A stretch of DNA of 16,295 nucleotides from Gammaproteobacteria bacterium (GTDB lineage Bacteria > Pseudomonadota > Gammaproteobacteria > Thiohalomonadales > Thiohalomonadaceae): the NCBI GenBank assembly GCA_026193675.1, contig JAPHSO010000324.1, positions 1 through 16,295 of the forward strand, given 5' to 3'. A program made the position numbers and the translations under genes. Each line of letters opens with the position of its first letter. Position 1 is the first letter of the stretch. Of the stretch, positions 1-6,274 are shown piece after piece. Below the pieces are notes generated by a model. The model had not been told where the DNA came from. It was given only the letters and a program-made list of their open reading frames with translations, and made no database searches.

Positions 1-1
1 G

Positions 2-1018
2 CCCAAAGATCTCGATAGCACCAACGGAATCGAATATGTGGCCACGTTTGATGTTATGCCTGAGGTGACACCTGCACCTTTCAGTGGTGTTGCTCTTGAG
101 CGATCTAAAGCGGAGGTCTCTGACGCAGATCTCGATAAAATGCTAGAAACACTACAGTCGCAACGTGCATCTTGGGATTCAACCAAAGGCAAGGCTAAAG
201 ATGGCTATCGTGTCACCATCGACTTTGATGGAACCATTGATGGCGAAGTATTTAACGGCAATAGCGGAAAAAGTGTGCCTGTTACCCTGGGTGGTAAGCG
301 CATGATTGAAGGTTTTGAAGAGGGACTTGTTGGAGCAAAGGCCGGTGAGGAGCTGACACTCGATCTAACCTTCCCTGAGGATTATGCCGCTAAAGAGCTA
401 GCGGGCAAGCCGGTACAGTTCGCAGTAACCGTTCATAGCGTTGAGAAGCCTCAGCTTCCTGAGCTAGATGATGAGTTTGCCAAGAGTTTTGGGGTAGAAG
501 ATGGCTCTTTGGCAACTTTGCGTGAAGAGATTAAGGTCAATATGATCCGTGAGCTTGAGCAGAGAACACAGGCGATGCTTAAGGAGCAGGTGCTCAATAA
601 AATTGTTGAAAACAACGATTTCGAGATCCCTCAATCGTTGATCGACAATGAAGCTCAGGCGCTACTGCAGCAGATGCAGCAGCAGATGCAATCCCCAGCT
701 GGCAAAAGTGTTGACCTGAATCCTGAGATGTTTACCGAAGAGGCAAAGCGCCGTGTTCAGCTTGGACTGGTGATTGCTGAAATTATTAAGCAAAACAATC
801 TCACAGCAGATGCTGATAAGGTGCGCGCAAAGATTGACTCAATCGCTGCCACCTATGAGAAGCCAGAAGATGTGGTTAACTACTACTATGGTGAGGATCA
901 ACGCCTAAAAGAGGTTGAGTCTCTCGTACTGGAAGAGTCTGTTATCGACTGGGCAATTGAACAAGCAGATGTCACAGAGGTTGAAAAAAGCTACGGCGAC
1001 ATCATGTGGCAAGGATAA
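2..1018 (+). CDS. tig: Trigger factor (ribosome-associated chaperone / peptidyl-prolyl isomerase), 5' end missing
   Basis: Trigger factor binds the ribosome exit tunnel and shields nascent chains. The reading frame is open from base 2, so the gene starts upstream of the window; 338 codons are visible. Against the usual length of about 430 residues, roughly the first 100 (most of the ribosome-binding domain with its signature loop) are missing. The GTG at base 38 is internal and not a real start. The visible part covers the FKBP-like isomerase domain (about residues 50-140 counted from base 38, with VTIDFDG and GGKRMIEGFEEGL), then the helical C-terminal chaperone domain, including the FGVEDGSLATLREEI and EEAKRRVQLGLV stretches typical of the family. 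A glutamine/methionine-rich helix lies near bases 660-691. It is first in a tig-clpP-clpX cluster, and clpP follows after 24 bases with no terminator. Identity is secure; only the 5' end is unknown. Confidence 0.96.
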   Translation, partial: PKDLDSTNGIEYVATFDVMPEVTPAPFSGVALERSKAEVSDADLDKMLETLQSQRASWDSTKGKAKDGYRVTIDFDGTIDGEVFNGNSGKSVPVTLGGKRMIEGFEEGLVGAKAGEELTLDLTFPEDYAAKELAGKPVQFAVTVHSVEKPQLPELDDEFAKSFGVEDGSLATLREEIKVNMIRELEQRTQAMLKEQVLNKIVENNDFEIPQSLIDNEAQALLQQMQQQMQSPAGKSVDLNPEMFTEEAKRRVQLGLVIAEIIKQNNLTADADKVRAKIDSIAATYEKPEDVVNYYYGEDQRLKEVESLVLEESVIDWAIEQADVTEVEKSYGDIMWQG

Positions 1019-1042
1019 CTGTTAATAATTAAAGAGCTGACT

Positions 1043-1687
1043 ATGTTCGACAATAATATGAGACCCGAGATGAGCCCAATTTCAAATGCATTAGTCCCTA
1101 TGGTGGTTGAGCAAACTGCCAGAGGAGAGCGTTCGTACGATATCTACTCGCGTCTTCTCAAAGAGAGAGTCATCTTTATTGTAGGACCGATTGAGGATCA
1201 CATGGCCAATCTGGTCGTTGCTCAACTTCTGTTTTTGGAGTCTGAAAATCCAGATAAGGATATTCACCTTTATATTAACTCTCCCGGTGGCTCTGTTAGT
1301 GCCGGTTTGGCAATTTACGACACAATGCAGTTTATCAAACCACAGGTGAGCACCATGTGTGTTGGGATGGCAGCCAGCATGGGTGCCGTTTTACTCGCCG
1401 GCGGCGCTGAGAATAAACGCTTTATCCTGCCTCACGGTCGAGTGATGATTCATCAGCCACTGGGCGGTTATCAGGGGCAGGCGACCGATATTGAGATTCA
1501 CGCCAAAGAGATCCTGAAGGTGCGGGAGCAGCTTAATAGAATTCTTGCTAATCACTCTTCTCAGCCTATTGAAACCATCCAGACTGATACTGAAAGAGAT
1601 AACTTTATGGATGCACATACTGCAGTAGAGTATGGTTTGGTCGATAAAGTACTTGATGACCGAAGTAACGAAGCCGTCACAGAGTAA
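1043..1687 (+). CDS. clpP: ATP-dependent Clp protease proteolytic subunit ClpP
   Basis: ClpP is the serine protease chamber (two stacked heptameric rings) that degrades proteins unfolded by ClpX or ClpA in the cytoplasm. The product is 214 residues, the usual length. The catalytic triad is visible: Ser112 in GMAASMGA, His137 in VMIHQPLGG and Asp186 in ERDNF, one position off the E. coli full-length numbering because of the N-terminus. The substrate-binding stretch YINSPGGSVSAGLAIYDTM (residues 78-96) is intact. The first residues resemble a short processed propeptide. The ATG at 1043 gives the family-standard N-terminus; the upstream AAAGAG is a modest ribosome binding site. It sits 24 bases after tig and 74 before clpX, so tig-clpP-clpX cotranscription is likely. 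No internal defect is seen. Confidence 0.98.
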   Translation: MFDNNMRPEMSPISNALVPMVVEQTARGERSYDIYSRLLKERVIFIVGPIEDHMANLVVAQLLFLESENPDKDIHLYINSPGGSVSAGLAIYDTMQFIKPQVSTMCVGMAASMGAVLLAGGAENKRFILPHGRVMIHQPLGGYQGQATDIEIHAKEILKVREQLNRILANHSSQPIETIQTDTERDNFMDAHTAVEYGLVDKVLDDRSNEAVTE

Positions 1688-1716
1688 TATTTTGGGGTTG
1701 AAAATTTCCCCAAATA
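1688..1716 (+). other. Hairpin between clpP and clpX
   Basis: Directly after the clpP stop codon, TTTGGGG (1691-1697) pairs with CCCCAAA (1708-1714) around a 10-base loop. Two further pairs (1688-1689 with 1715-1716) form if one T is bulged. No run of T follows, so it is not a classical intrinsic terminator. A stem here could stabilise the clpP message, mark a processing site, or lower clpX expression relative to clpP. Those roles are inference; only the pairing is seen. Confidence 0.45.
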
Positions 1717-1761
1717 CAGGCATATAGAAGCTAACTAACTAGAATTTCGAGGATTTTTTGA

Positions 1762-3048
1762 ATGAGTGATGACGAAAACACAGGCGAAGAGGAGAGCGGT
1801 AAGCTTCTCTACTGCTCATTTTGTGGCAAGAGTCAGCACGAAGTTCGTAAACTGATTGCGGGACCTTCTGTCTTTATCTGTGATGAGTGCGTCGATCTTT
1901 GTAACGATATTATTCGTGATGAAATCGAAGAGGATTCAGAAGAGGAGGGACACTCAAAGCTCCCAACTCCAAAAGAGATCAACGCAACTCTCGATGAGTA
2001 TGTCATTGGTCAGGCTCGCGCCAAGAAAGTTCTCTCTGTCGCCGTATACAACCACTATAAGCGTCTGAATGCCGGTAGCCATAAGGACGACATTGAGCTT
2101 TCGAAAAGCAATATTTTGTTAATCGGCCCTACCGGTTGTGGTAAAACACTGCTGGCAGAGACGCTTGCTCGCATGCTTAATGTGCCCTTCACTATCGCTG
2201 ATGCAACGACACTGACAGAAGCCGGTTATGTGGGTGAGGATGTTGAAAACATCATTCAAAAACTTCTTCAGAAGTGTGATTACGATGTTGATAAGGCTCA
2301 AACAGGCATTGTCTATATTGATGAGATCGACAAGATCTCGCGCAAGTCGGACAATCCTTCAATTACTCGTGATGTCTCGGGTGAAGGTGTTCAGCAGGCG
2401 CTGCTCAAACTGATTGAGGGTACGGTTGCTTCGGTTCCACCCCAGGGTGGACGTAAGCATCCACAGCAGGAATTCCTGCAGGTTGATACCTCCAATATCC
2501 TGTTTATTGTCGGCGGTGCTTTTGCCGGTCTCGACAAGGTGATTCAGCACCGTACCGAAAAGGGGGGGATTGGCTTCTCTGCAGAGGTGAAAACCAAAGA
2601 TCAAAAGAGTAATGCTTCGGAGATTGTTCTTAACAATCTGGAGACCGAAGACCTGGTTAAATACGGCCTGATTCCCGAGTTCGTTGGCCGTCTACCAGTT
2701 CATGCCACGCTTGAAGAGCTGGATGAGGATGCATTGGTTCAGATTCTTACCGAGCCCAAAAATTCTCTTACCAAGCAATATGGCAAGCTGTTTGAGATGG
2801 AAGATGTTGATCTTGAGTTTAGAGATGATGCGCTCCATGCTGTGGCTTGCAAGGCGATGGAACGTAAGACAGGTGCACGTGGTCTGCGCTCGATCCTGGA
2901 GAATGTTCTTCTGGATGTGATGTACGAACTACCCTCATCTAACGATGTAACCAAGGTGGTTGTTGATGAGAGTGTGATCAAGGGCGATGCAGAGCCGCTG
3001 TTGATCTATGAGTCAAGCGAGCAGAAGGCTATCGCATCTGGCGAATAA
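1762..3048 (+). CDS. clpX: ATP-dependent Clp protease ATP-binding subunit ClpX
   Basis: ClpX is the hexameric AAA+ unfoldase that recognises substrates such as ssrA-tagged proteins and threads them into ClpP. The product is 428 residues, full length. The N-terminal zinc-binding domain has Cys18, Cys21, Cys40 and Cys43. The ATPase core shows Walker A GPTGCGKT (122-129), pore-1 loop GYVG (155-158), Walker B IVYIDEID (183-190), the RKH loop (231-233), the ClpP-docking IGF loop (270-272), the arginine-finger region EFVGRLP (306-312) and sensor 2 GARGLR (371-376). Every functional element of a working ClpXP partner is present. The ATG at 1762 is preceded by CGAGGA at a suitable distance. The gene lies 74 bases after clpP behind a hairpin and 123 before lon. 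Confidence 0.98.
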   Translation: MSDDENTGEEESGKLLYCSFCGKSQHEVRKLIAGPSVFICDECVDLCNDIIRDEIEEDSEEEGHSKLPTPKEINATLDEYVIGQARAKKVLSVAVYNHYKRLNAGSHKDDIELSKSNILLIGPTGCGKTLLAETLARMLNVPFTIADATTLTEAGYVGEDVENIIQKLLQKCDYDVDKAQTGIVYIDEIDKISRKSDNPSITRDVSGEGVQQALLKLIEGTVASVPPQGGRKHPQQEFLQVDTSNILFIVGGAFAGLDKVIQHRTEKGGIGFSAEVKTKDQKSNASEIVLNNLETEDLVKYGLIPEFVGRLPVHATLEELDEDALVQILTEPKNSLTKQYGKLFEMEDVDLEFRDDALHAVACKAMERKTGARGLRSILENVLLDVMYELPSSNDVTKVVVDESVIKGDAEPLLIYESSEQKAIASGE

Positions 3049-3068
3049 ACTTCGTTTTACTGTAATTC

Positions 3069-3095
3069 ACTGACAATCAGCTCTTGATTGTCAGT
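3069..3095 (+). other. Perfect 11-bp hairpin between clpX and lon
   Basis: Bases 3069-3079 (ACTGACAATCA) are the exact reverse complement of 3085-3095, around a 5-base loop (GCTCT). It lies 20 bases after the clpX stop and 76 before the lon start. The stem is A/T-rich, and the bases after it (TCGAAAG) are not a T-run, so intrinsic termination would be weak. It could be an attenuator, an mRNA-processing or stability element, or a dyad bound by a regulator of lon. The symmetry is seen; the role is open. Confidence 0.6.
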
Positions 3096-3171
3096 TCGAA
3101 AGACCTCACCTCCTATTTTAAGCCCGGTATAAAAATGCTAGGGTTTATCGCACAATATTAGAGAGGCACCT

Positions 3172-5595
3172 ATGAGCGAAATCGAACAGACAGAATCACC
3201 GGATAGTAAAGAGACCACCCCCGTTCTCCCTCTGAGAGACGTGGTTGTCTATCCACATATGGTGATCCCCCTATTTGTCGGGCGTGAAAAGTCGATACGT
3301 GCTTTAGAGGAGTCTATGGCCAGCGATAAGGAGATCCTGCTGGTAGCACAGAAGAGTGCCTCTGAAGATGAGCCTCAGCTCGATGAGATCTTCCGTATCG
3401 GTACCATTGCAAACATCCTGCAGCTGCTTCGCCTGCCTGATGGCACTGTTAAGGTTCTGGTTGAAGGAAAAAGTCGTGCTCATATCGATGAGTTTGTGAC
3501 TGATGATGACTATATCGCAGCTAAAATTTCAATTCCCGAGAGTGGCGACATTGATGAGAAGGAGGCTGAAGTACTCTCTCGCTCCCTTGTTGGACAATTC
3601 GAAAGCTACATCAAGATCAATAAGAAGATCGCCCCTGAGGTGATGAATTCGTTGGCCGGTATCGACGATCCAAATCGTCTGGTCGATACTGTTGCCGCAC
3701 ACATGTCGCTTAAAATCGATGAGAAGCAGTCTATCCTTGAGACGGTTGATCTACAGCAACGTTTCGAAAAACTACTTGCCCTGATTGAATCAGAACTTGA
3801 TCTATTGAGTGTTGAGAAACGCATCCGCGGTCGAGTTAAGAAGCAGATGGAGAAAAGTCAGCGAGAGTACTACCTGAATGAGCAGATTAAGGCGATTCAG
3901 AAGGAGCTGGGGGATATGGATGAGGCGGCTCCCAATGAGCTTGAGGAGCTAGAGCAGAAAATTAAAGAGGCGGGCCTTCCTAAAGAGGCTAAAAAGAAGG
4001 CTGAATCTGAACTAAATAAGCTGAAGATGATGTCTCCACAATCAGCTGAAGCGACTGTTGTCAGAACTTATATCGATACGATTGTGAATCTTCCCTGGAA
4101 GAAAAAGACCAAAGTTCGCAAAGACCTGGCCAAGGCTGAAGCGGTACTCAACGAGGATCACTACGGTCTGGAGAAGGTTAAGGAGCGCATTCTCGAATAT
4201 CTTGCGGTACAGCAGCGCGTCTCTAAATTGAAGGGGCCAATCCTCTGTCTGGTAGGACCTCCTGGTGTCGGTAAGACCTCTCTGGGAGAGTCGATCGCGC
4301 GTGCGACAAATCGAAAATATGTCCGTATGGCTCTCGGTGGGGTTCGTGATGAATCTGAAATTCGGGGACATCGTCGCACCTATATCGGCTCGATGCCCGG
4401 TAAAATTCTGCAAAATATGAGTAAAGTGGGTACCAAAAATCCACTTTATCTACTTGATGAGATCGACAAGATGGCCGCAGATTTTCGCGGAGATCCCGCC
4501 TCTGCTCTTCTTGAAGTGCTTGATCCAGAACAGAATCACACCTTTAGTGATCACTACCTGGAGGTCGATTACGATCTATCAGATGTGATGTTCATTGCAA
4601 CCTCAAACTCAATGAATATTCCTGCGCCTCTGCTTGATCGTATGGAGGTGATTCGTCTTGCCGGTTATACCGAGGACGAAAAACAGAATATCGCCATTAA
4701 GTATCTTGTACCAAAAGAGCTTAAGGCAAATGGTCTTAAGCCGGAAGAGATTGAGATTGCTGAAGAGTCTATTCTCGATATCATCCGTTACTACACCCGT
4801 GAGGCGGGCGTGCGTAATCTGCAACGAGAGATTGCCAAGATCTGTCGAAAAGTGGTTAAGCAGCTATTATTGAAGGCATCGGAAGCTCCAGTAGTCGTTA
4901 CTCCAGATGATCTTGAAGAGTTGTTAGGAGTTAAGCGCCACCGCTATGGACTGGCTGAAGAATCCGACCAGGTCGGTCAGGTTACAGGTCTGGCATGGAC
5001 AGAGGTGGGTGGAGAGCTTCTCACTATTGAAACAGCTGTCGTAGATGGTAAAGGCAAGCATAGTGTGACAGGGCAGTTGGGTGATGTAATGAAAGAGTCG
5101 ATTCAGGCTGCAATCAGTGTCGTCAGGTCTCGTTCACGCTCTTTAGGAATTGAGAACGATTTCTATGAGAAGAAAGATATCCATATCCATGTTCCTGAGG
5201 GGGCAATTCCAAAAGATGGCCCAAGTGCCGGTGGTGGAATGTGCACAGCTGTCGTATCTGCTCTAACAGGGATTCCTGTGCGTGCTGATGTTGCGATGAC
5301 AGGGGAGATCACCCTGAGAGGTGAATTGCTACCCATCGGTGGTTTGAAGGAGAAACTATTGGCAGCGCATCGTGGTGGTATCACAACGGTTATTATCCCA
5401 GAAGAAAATCGTCGAGATCTAAAGGATGTTCCCGACAATATCAAAGCACATCTGGAGATAAAGCCGGTACGCTGGATTGATGAAGTTTTGGCGATTGCAT
5501 TGGTTGAGCAGCCCCATCCATTAGCCGATGAGGTGGAGTTGGATGCAGCCACCAAAAAAGCTAAAATCGACTCTCAGCAACTGCAAACTCACTAA
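3172..5595 (+). CDS. lon: ATP-dependent protease Lon (endopeptidase La)
   Basis: Lon is a cytoplasmic AAA+ protease that degrades misfolded proteins and unstable regulators. The product is 807 residues, slightly longer than the E. coli enzyme (784). Domains in order: N-terminal LON substrate-binding domain (about 17-210), a coiled-coil/helical linker (about 215-300, YYLNEQIKAIQKELG), the AAA+ module with Walker A GPPGVGKT (362-369) and Walker B LYLLDEID (425-432), and the C-terminal protease domain with Ser685 in KDGPSAGGGM and Lys728 in GGLKEKLLAAHRGG, the Ser-Lys dyad. The short C-terminal tail after about residue 780 is charged and variable. The ATG at 3172 has GAGAGG upstream at good spacing. 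The 123-base gap from clpX leaves room for its own promoter, but I found none I trust; a heat-shock promoter would be expected from E. coli and is not clearly visible. Confidence 0.98.
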   Translation: MSEIEQTESPDSKETTPVLPLRDVVVYPHMVIPLFVGREKSIRALEESMASDKEILLVAQKSASEDEPQLDEIFRIGTIANILQLLRLPDGTVKVLVEGKSRAHIDEFVTDDDYIAAKISIPESGDIDEKEAEVLSRSLVGQFESYIKINKKIAPEVMNSLAGIDDPNRLVDTVAAHMSLKIDEKQSILETVDLQQRFEKLLALIESELDLLSVEKRIRGRVKKQMEKSQREYYLNEQIKAIQKELGDMDEAAPNELEELEQKIKEAGLPKEAKKKAESELNKLKMMSPQSAEATVVRTYIDTIVNLPWKKKTKVRKDLAKAEAVLNEDHYGLEKVKERILEYLAVQQRVSKLKGPILCLVGPPGVGKTSLGESIARATNRKYVRMALGGVRDESEIRGHRRTYIGSMPGKILQNMSKVGTKNPLYLLDEIDKMAADFRGDPASALLEVLDPEQNHTFSDHYLEVDYDLSDVMFIATSNSMNIPAPLLDRMEVIRLAGYTEDEKQNIAIKYLVPKELKANGLKPEEIEIAEESILDIIRYYTREAGVRNLQREIAKICRKVVKQLLLKASEAPVVVTPDDLEELLGVKRHRYGLAEESDQVGQVTGLAWTEVGGELLTIETAVVDGKGKHSVTGQLGDVMKESIQAAISVVRSRSRSLGIENDFYEKKDIHIHVPEGAIPKDGPSAGGGMCTAVVSALTGIPVRADVAMTGEITLRGELLPIGGLKEKLLAAHRGGITTVIIPEENRRDLKDVPDNIKAHLEIKPVRWIDEVLAIALVEQPHPLADEVELDAATKKAKIDSQQLQTH

Positions 5596-5618
5596 TTGCG
5601 GAATTAGTAACGTTTTTT
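5591..5618 (+). terminator. Possible weak terminator overlapping the lon stop codon
   Basis: ACTAATT (5591-5597) pairs exactly with AATTAGT (5602-5608) around a GCGG loop, and six T residues follow at 5613-5618 after a 4-base gap. The left arm contains the lon TAA stop. The stem is almost all A/T and the T-run is offset, so this is at best a weak intrinsic terminator. It would fit the strong hupB promoter that begins 23 bases later. Confidence 0.35.
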
Positions 5619-5640
5619 ACCAAAATAGCGACGTTGTTGC

Positions 5641-5669
5641 TTGACCTTGAAAGGGCCACTTGGTATAAA
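5641..5669 (+). promoter_or_regulatory. Sigma-70-type promoter for hupB and the two tRNAs
   Basis: TTGACC at 5641-5646 is a 5/6 match to the -35 box. TATAAA at 5664-5669 is a 5/6 match to the -10 box. The spacer is exactly 17 bases. A TG one base before the -10 box (5661-5662) makes it an extended -10 promoter as well. Transcription would start near 5676, giving a leader of about 75 bases before the hupB start. This is the best promoter in the window and suits a highly expressed nucleoid protein. The match is seen; activity is inferred. Confidence 0.75.
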
Positions 5670-5688
5670 TTCGCCGGTAATTTCAAAG

Positions 5689-5711
5689 GGTGCAGCATGG
5701 TTGCTGCGACC
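5689..5711 (+). other. Hairpin in the hupB 5' leader
   Basis: GCAGCA (5692-5697) pairs with TGCTGC (5702-5707) around TGGT. The stem is extended by a T-G wobble and two G-C pairs past a bulged A. It begins about 13 bases after the predicted transcription start and ends 27 bases before the ribosome binding site GAGGAAG (5738-5744), so it need not block initiation. A role in mRNA stability or translational control of HU is possible but unproven. Confidence 0.45.
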
Positions 5712-5749
5712 AAGTTTTCATAAATGTCATAATAATTGAGGAAGAGTCA

Positions 5750-6022
5750 GTGAATAAATCTGAACTAGTAGATGCTGTTGCCGAGAGTGCCGATATTACA
5801 AAAGCTGCTGCCGCCCGTGCTGTTGACGGAATGGTGGATGCGATCACTTCTGCACTAAAATCTGGGGATCAAGTGAGCCTAATCGGCTTCGGTACATTCC
5901 TAACTCGTGACCGTGCTGCACGCACAGGTCGTAATCCACGTACTGGTGATACCATTCAAATTAAAGCAGCAAAAACTCCTGCATTTAAAGCTGGAAAAGC
6001 CCTAAAGGATGCAGTAAACTAG
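5750..6022 (+). CDS. hupB: DNA-binding protein HU, beta type
   Basis: HU is a small dimeric histone-like protein that bends DNA and compacts the nucleoid. From the GTG at 5750 the product is 90 residues, the exact length of HU-beta, starting MNKSELVDAVAE. The GTG has an excellent ribosome binding site (GAGGAAG, 5738-5744). The frame stays open upstream to another GTG at 5690, but that would add 20 residues with no counterpart in HU proteins, so I reject it. The DNA-binding arm signature GFGTF (46-50) followed by RAARTGRNPRTG (55-66) is intact, with the intercalating proline at 63. Its place between lon and ppiD is that of E. coli hupB. Only 16 bases separate its stop codon from tRNA-Val, so mRNA and tRNAs probably share a transcript. 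Confidence 0.97.
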   Translation: MNKSELVDAVAESADITKAAAARAVDGMVDAITSALKSGDQVSLIGFGTFLTRDRAARTGRNPRTGDTIQIKAAKTPAFKAGKALKDAVN

Positions 6023-6038
6023 CGCCGCTTTAATCGAT

Positions 6039-6114
6039 GGGTGCTTAGCTCAGCTGGGAGAGCATCGCCCTTACAAGGCGAGGGTCGGGGGTTCGATCCC
6101 CTCAGCACCCACCA
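6039..6114 (+). tRNA. tRNA-Val, anticodon TAC
   Basis: Complete 76-base cloverleaf with encoded CCA. Acceptor stem GGGTGCT (6039-6045) pairs with AGCACCC (6104-6110). D-stem GCTC/GAGC is at 6048-6051 and 6060-6063. The anticodon stem TCGCC/GGCGA encloses loop CTTACAA with anticodon TAC at 6072-6074, which reads GTA and, with wobble, other valine codons. The T-arm has GGTTCGATCC. A discriminator ends in ACCA at 6111-6114. It closely resembles E. coli tRNA-Val(TAC). No promoter of its own is seen in the 16 bases after hupB. Confidence 0.97.
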
Positions 6115-6119
6115 TATTA

Positions 6120-6196
6120 GGAGCGGTAGTTCAGTTGGTTAGAATACCGGCCTGTCACGCCGGGGGTCGCGGGTTCGAGTCCCGTCCGCTCCGCCA
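6120..6196 (+). tRNA. tRNA-Asp, anticodon GTC
   Basis: Complete 77-base cloverleaf with encoded CCA, five bases after tRNA-Val. Acceptor stem GGAGCGG (6120-6126) pairs with CCGCTCC (6186-6192). The discriminator G is followed by CCA at 6194-6196. The anticodon loop CTGTCAC carries GTC at 6154-6156, flanked by a five-pair CCGGC/GCCGG stem. The sequence is nearly that of E. coli tRNA-Asp. The pair would be cut from one precursor together with the hupB message. Confidence 0.97.
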
Positions 6197-6201
6197 ACAC
6201 T

Positions 6202-6236
6202 AAAAGGGCGCATTTTTTAATGCGCCCTTTTTTTTT
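6202..6236 (+). terminator. Strong intrinsic terminator after hupB-tRNA-Val-tRNA-Asp
   Basis: A 13-pair stem, 6202-6214 with 6219-6231, has a GGGCGCA core and a TTTT loop, and its 3' side runs into nine T residues (6228-6236). It starts five bases after the tRNA-Asp CCA. This is a textbook Rho-independent terminator and closes the hupB/tRNA transcription unit before ppiD. Confidence 0.93.
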
Positions 6237-6274
6237 AATTATTTTTTTTCGGATTTTTTAGGTAATAGGCAAAT

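Noticed and set aside
3083..3130. Heat-shock (sigma-32) or sigma-70 promoter for lon
   Set aside because: Partial matches (CTTGATT, CCCGGTAT, TATAAA) exist, but no pair has acceptable spacing, so I did not annotate one.
5163..5555. 130-codon minus-strand open frame opposite the lon protease domain
   Set aside because: It lies wholly inside lon, its translation is low-complexity and Ser/Arg-rich as expected for the antisense of a conserved gene, and no ribosome binding site or promoter is seen.
5690..5749. Possible 20-residue N-terminal extension of HU from an upstream GTG
   Set aside because: It has no counterpart in HU, includes the leader hairpin, and the GTG at 5750 has the good ribosome binding site and gives the exact 90-residue HU-beta.
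6023..6038. Independent tRNA promoter between hupB and tRNA-Val
   Set aside because: Only 16 bases are available and neither they nor the end of hupB hold a -35/-10 pair.
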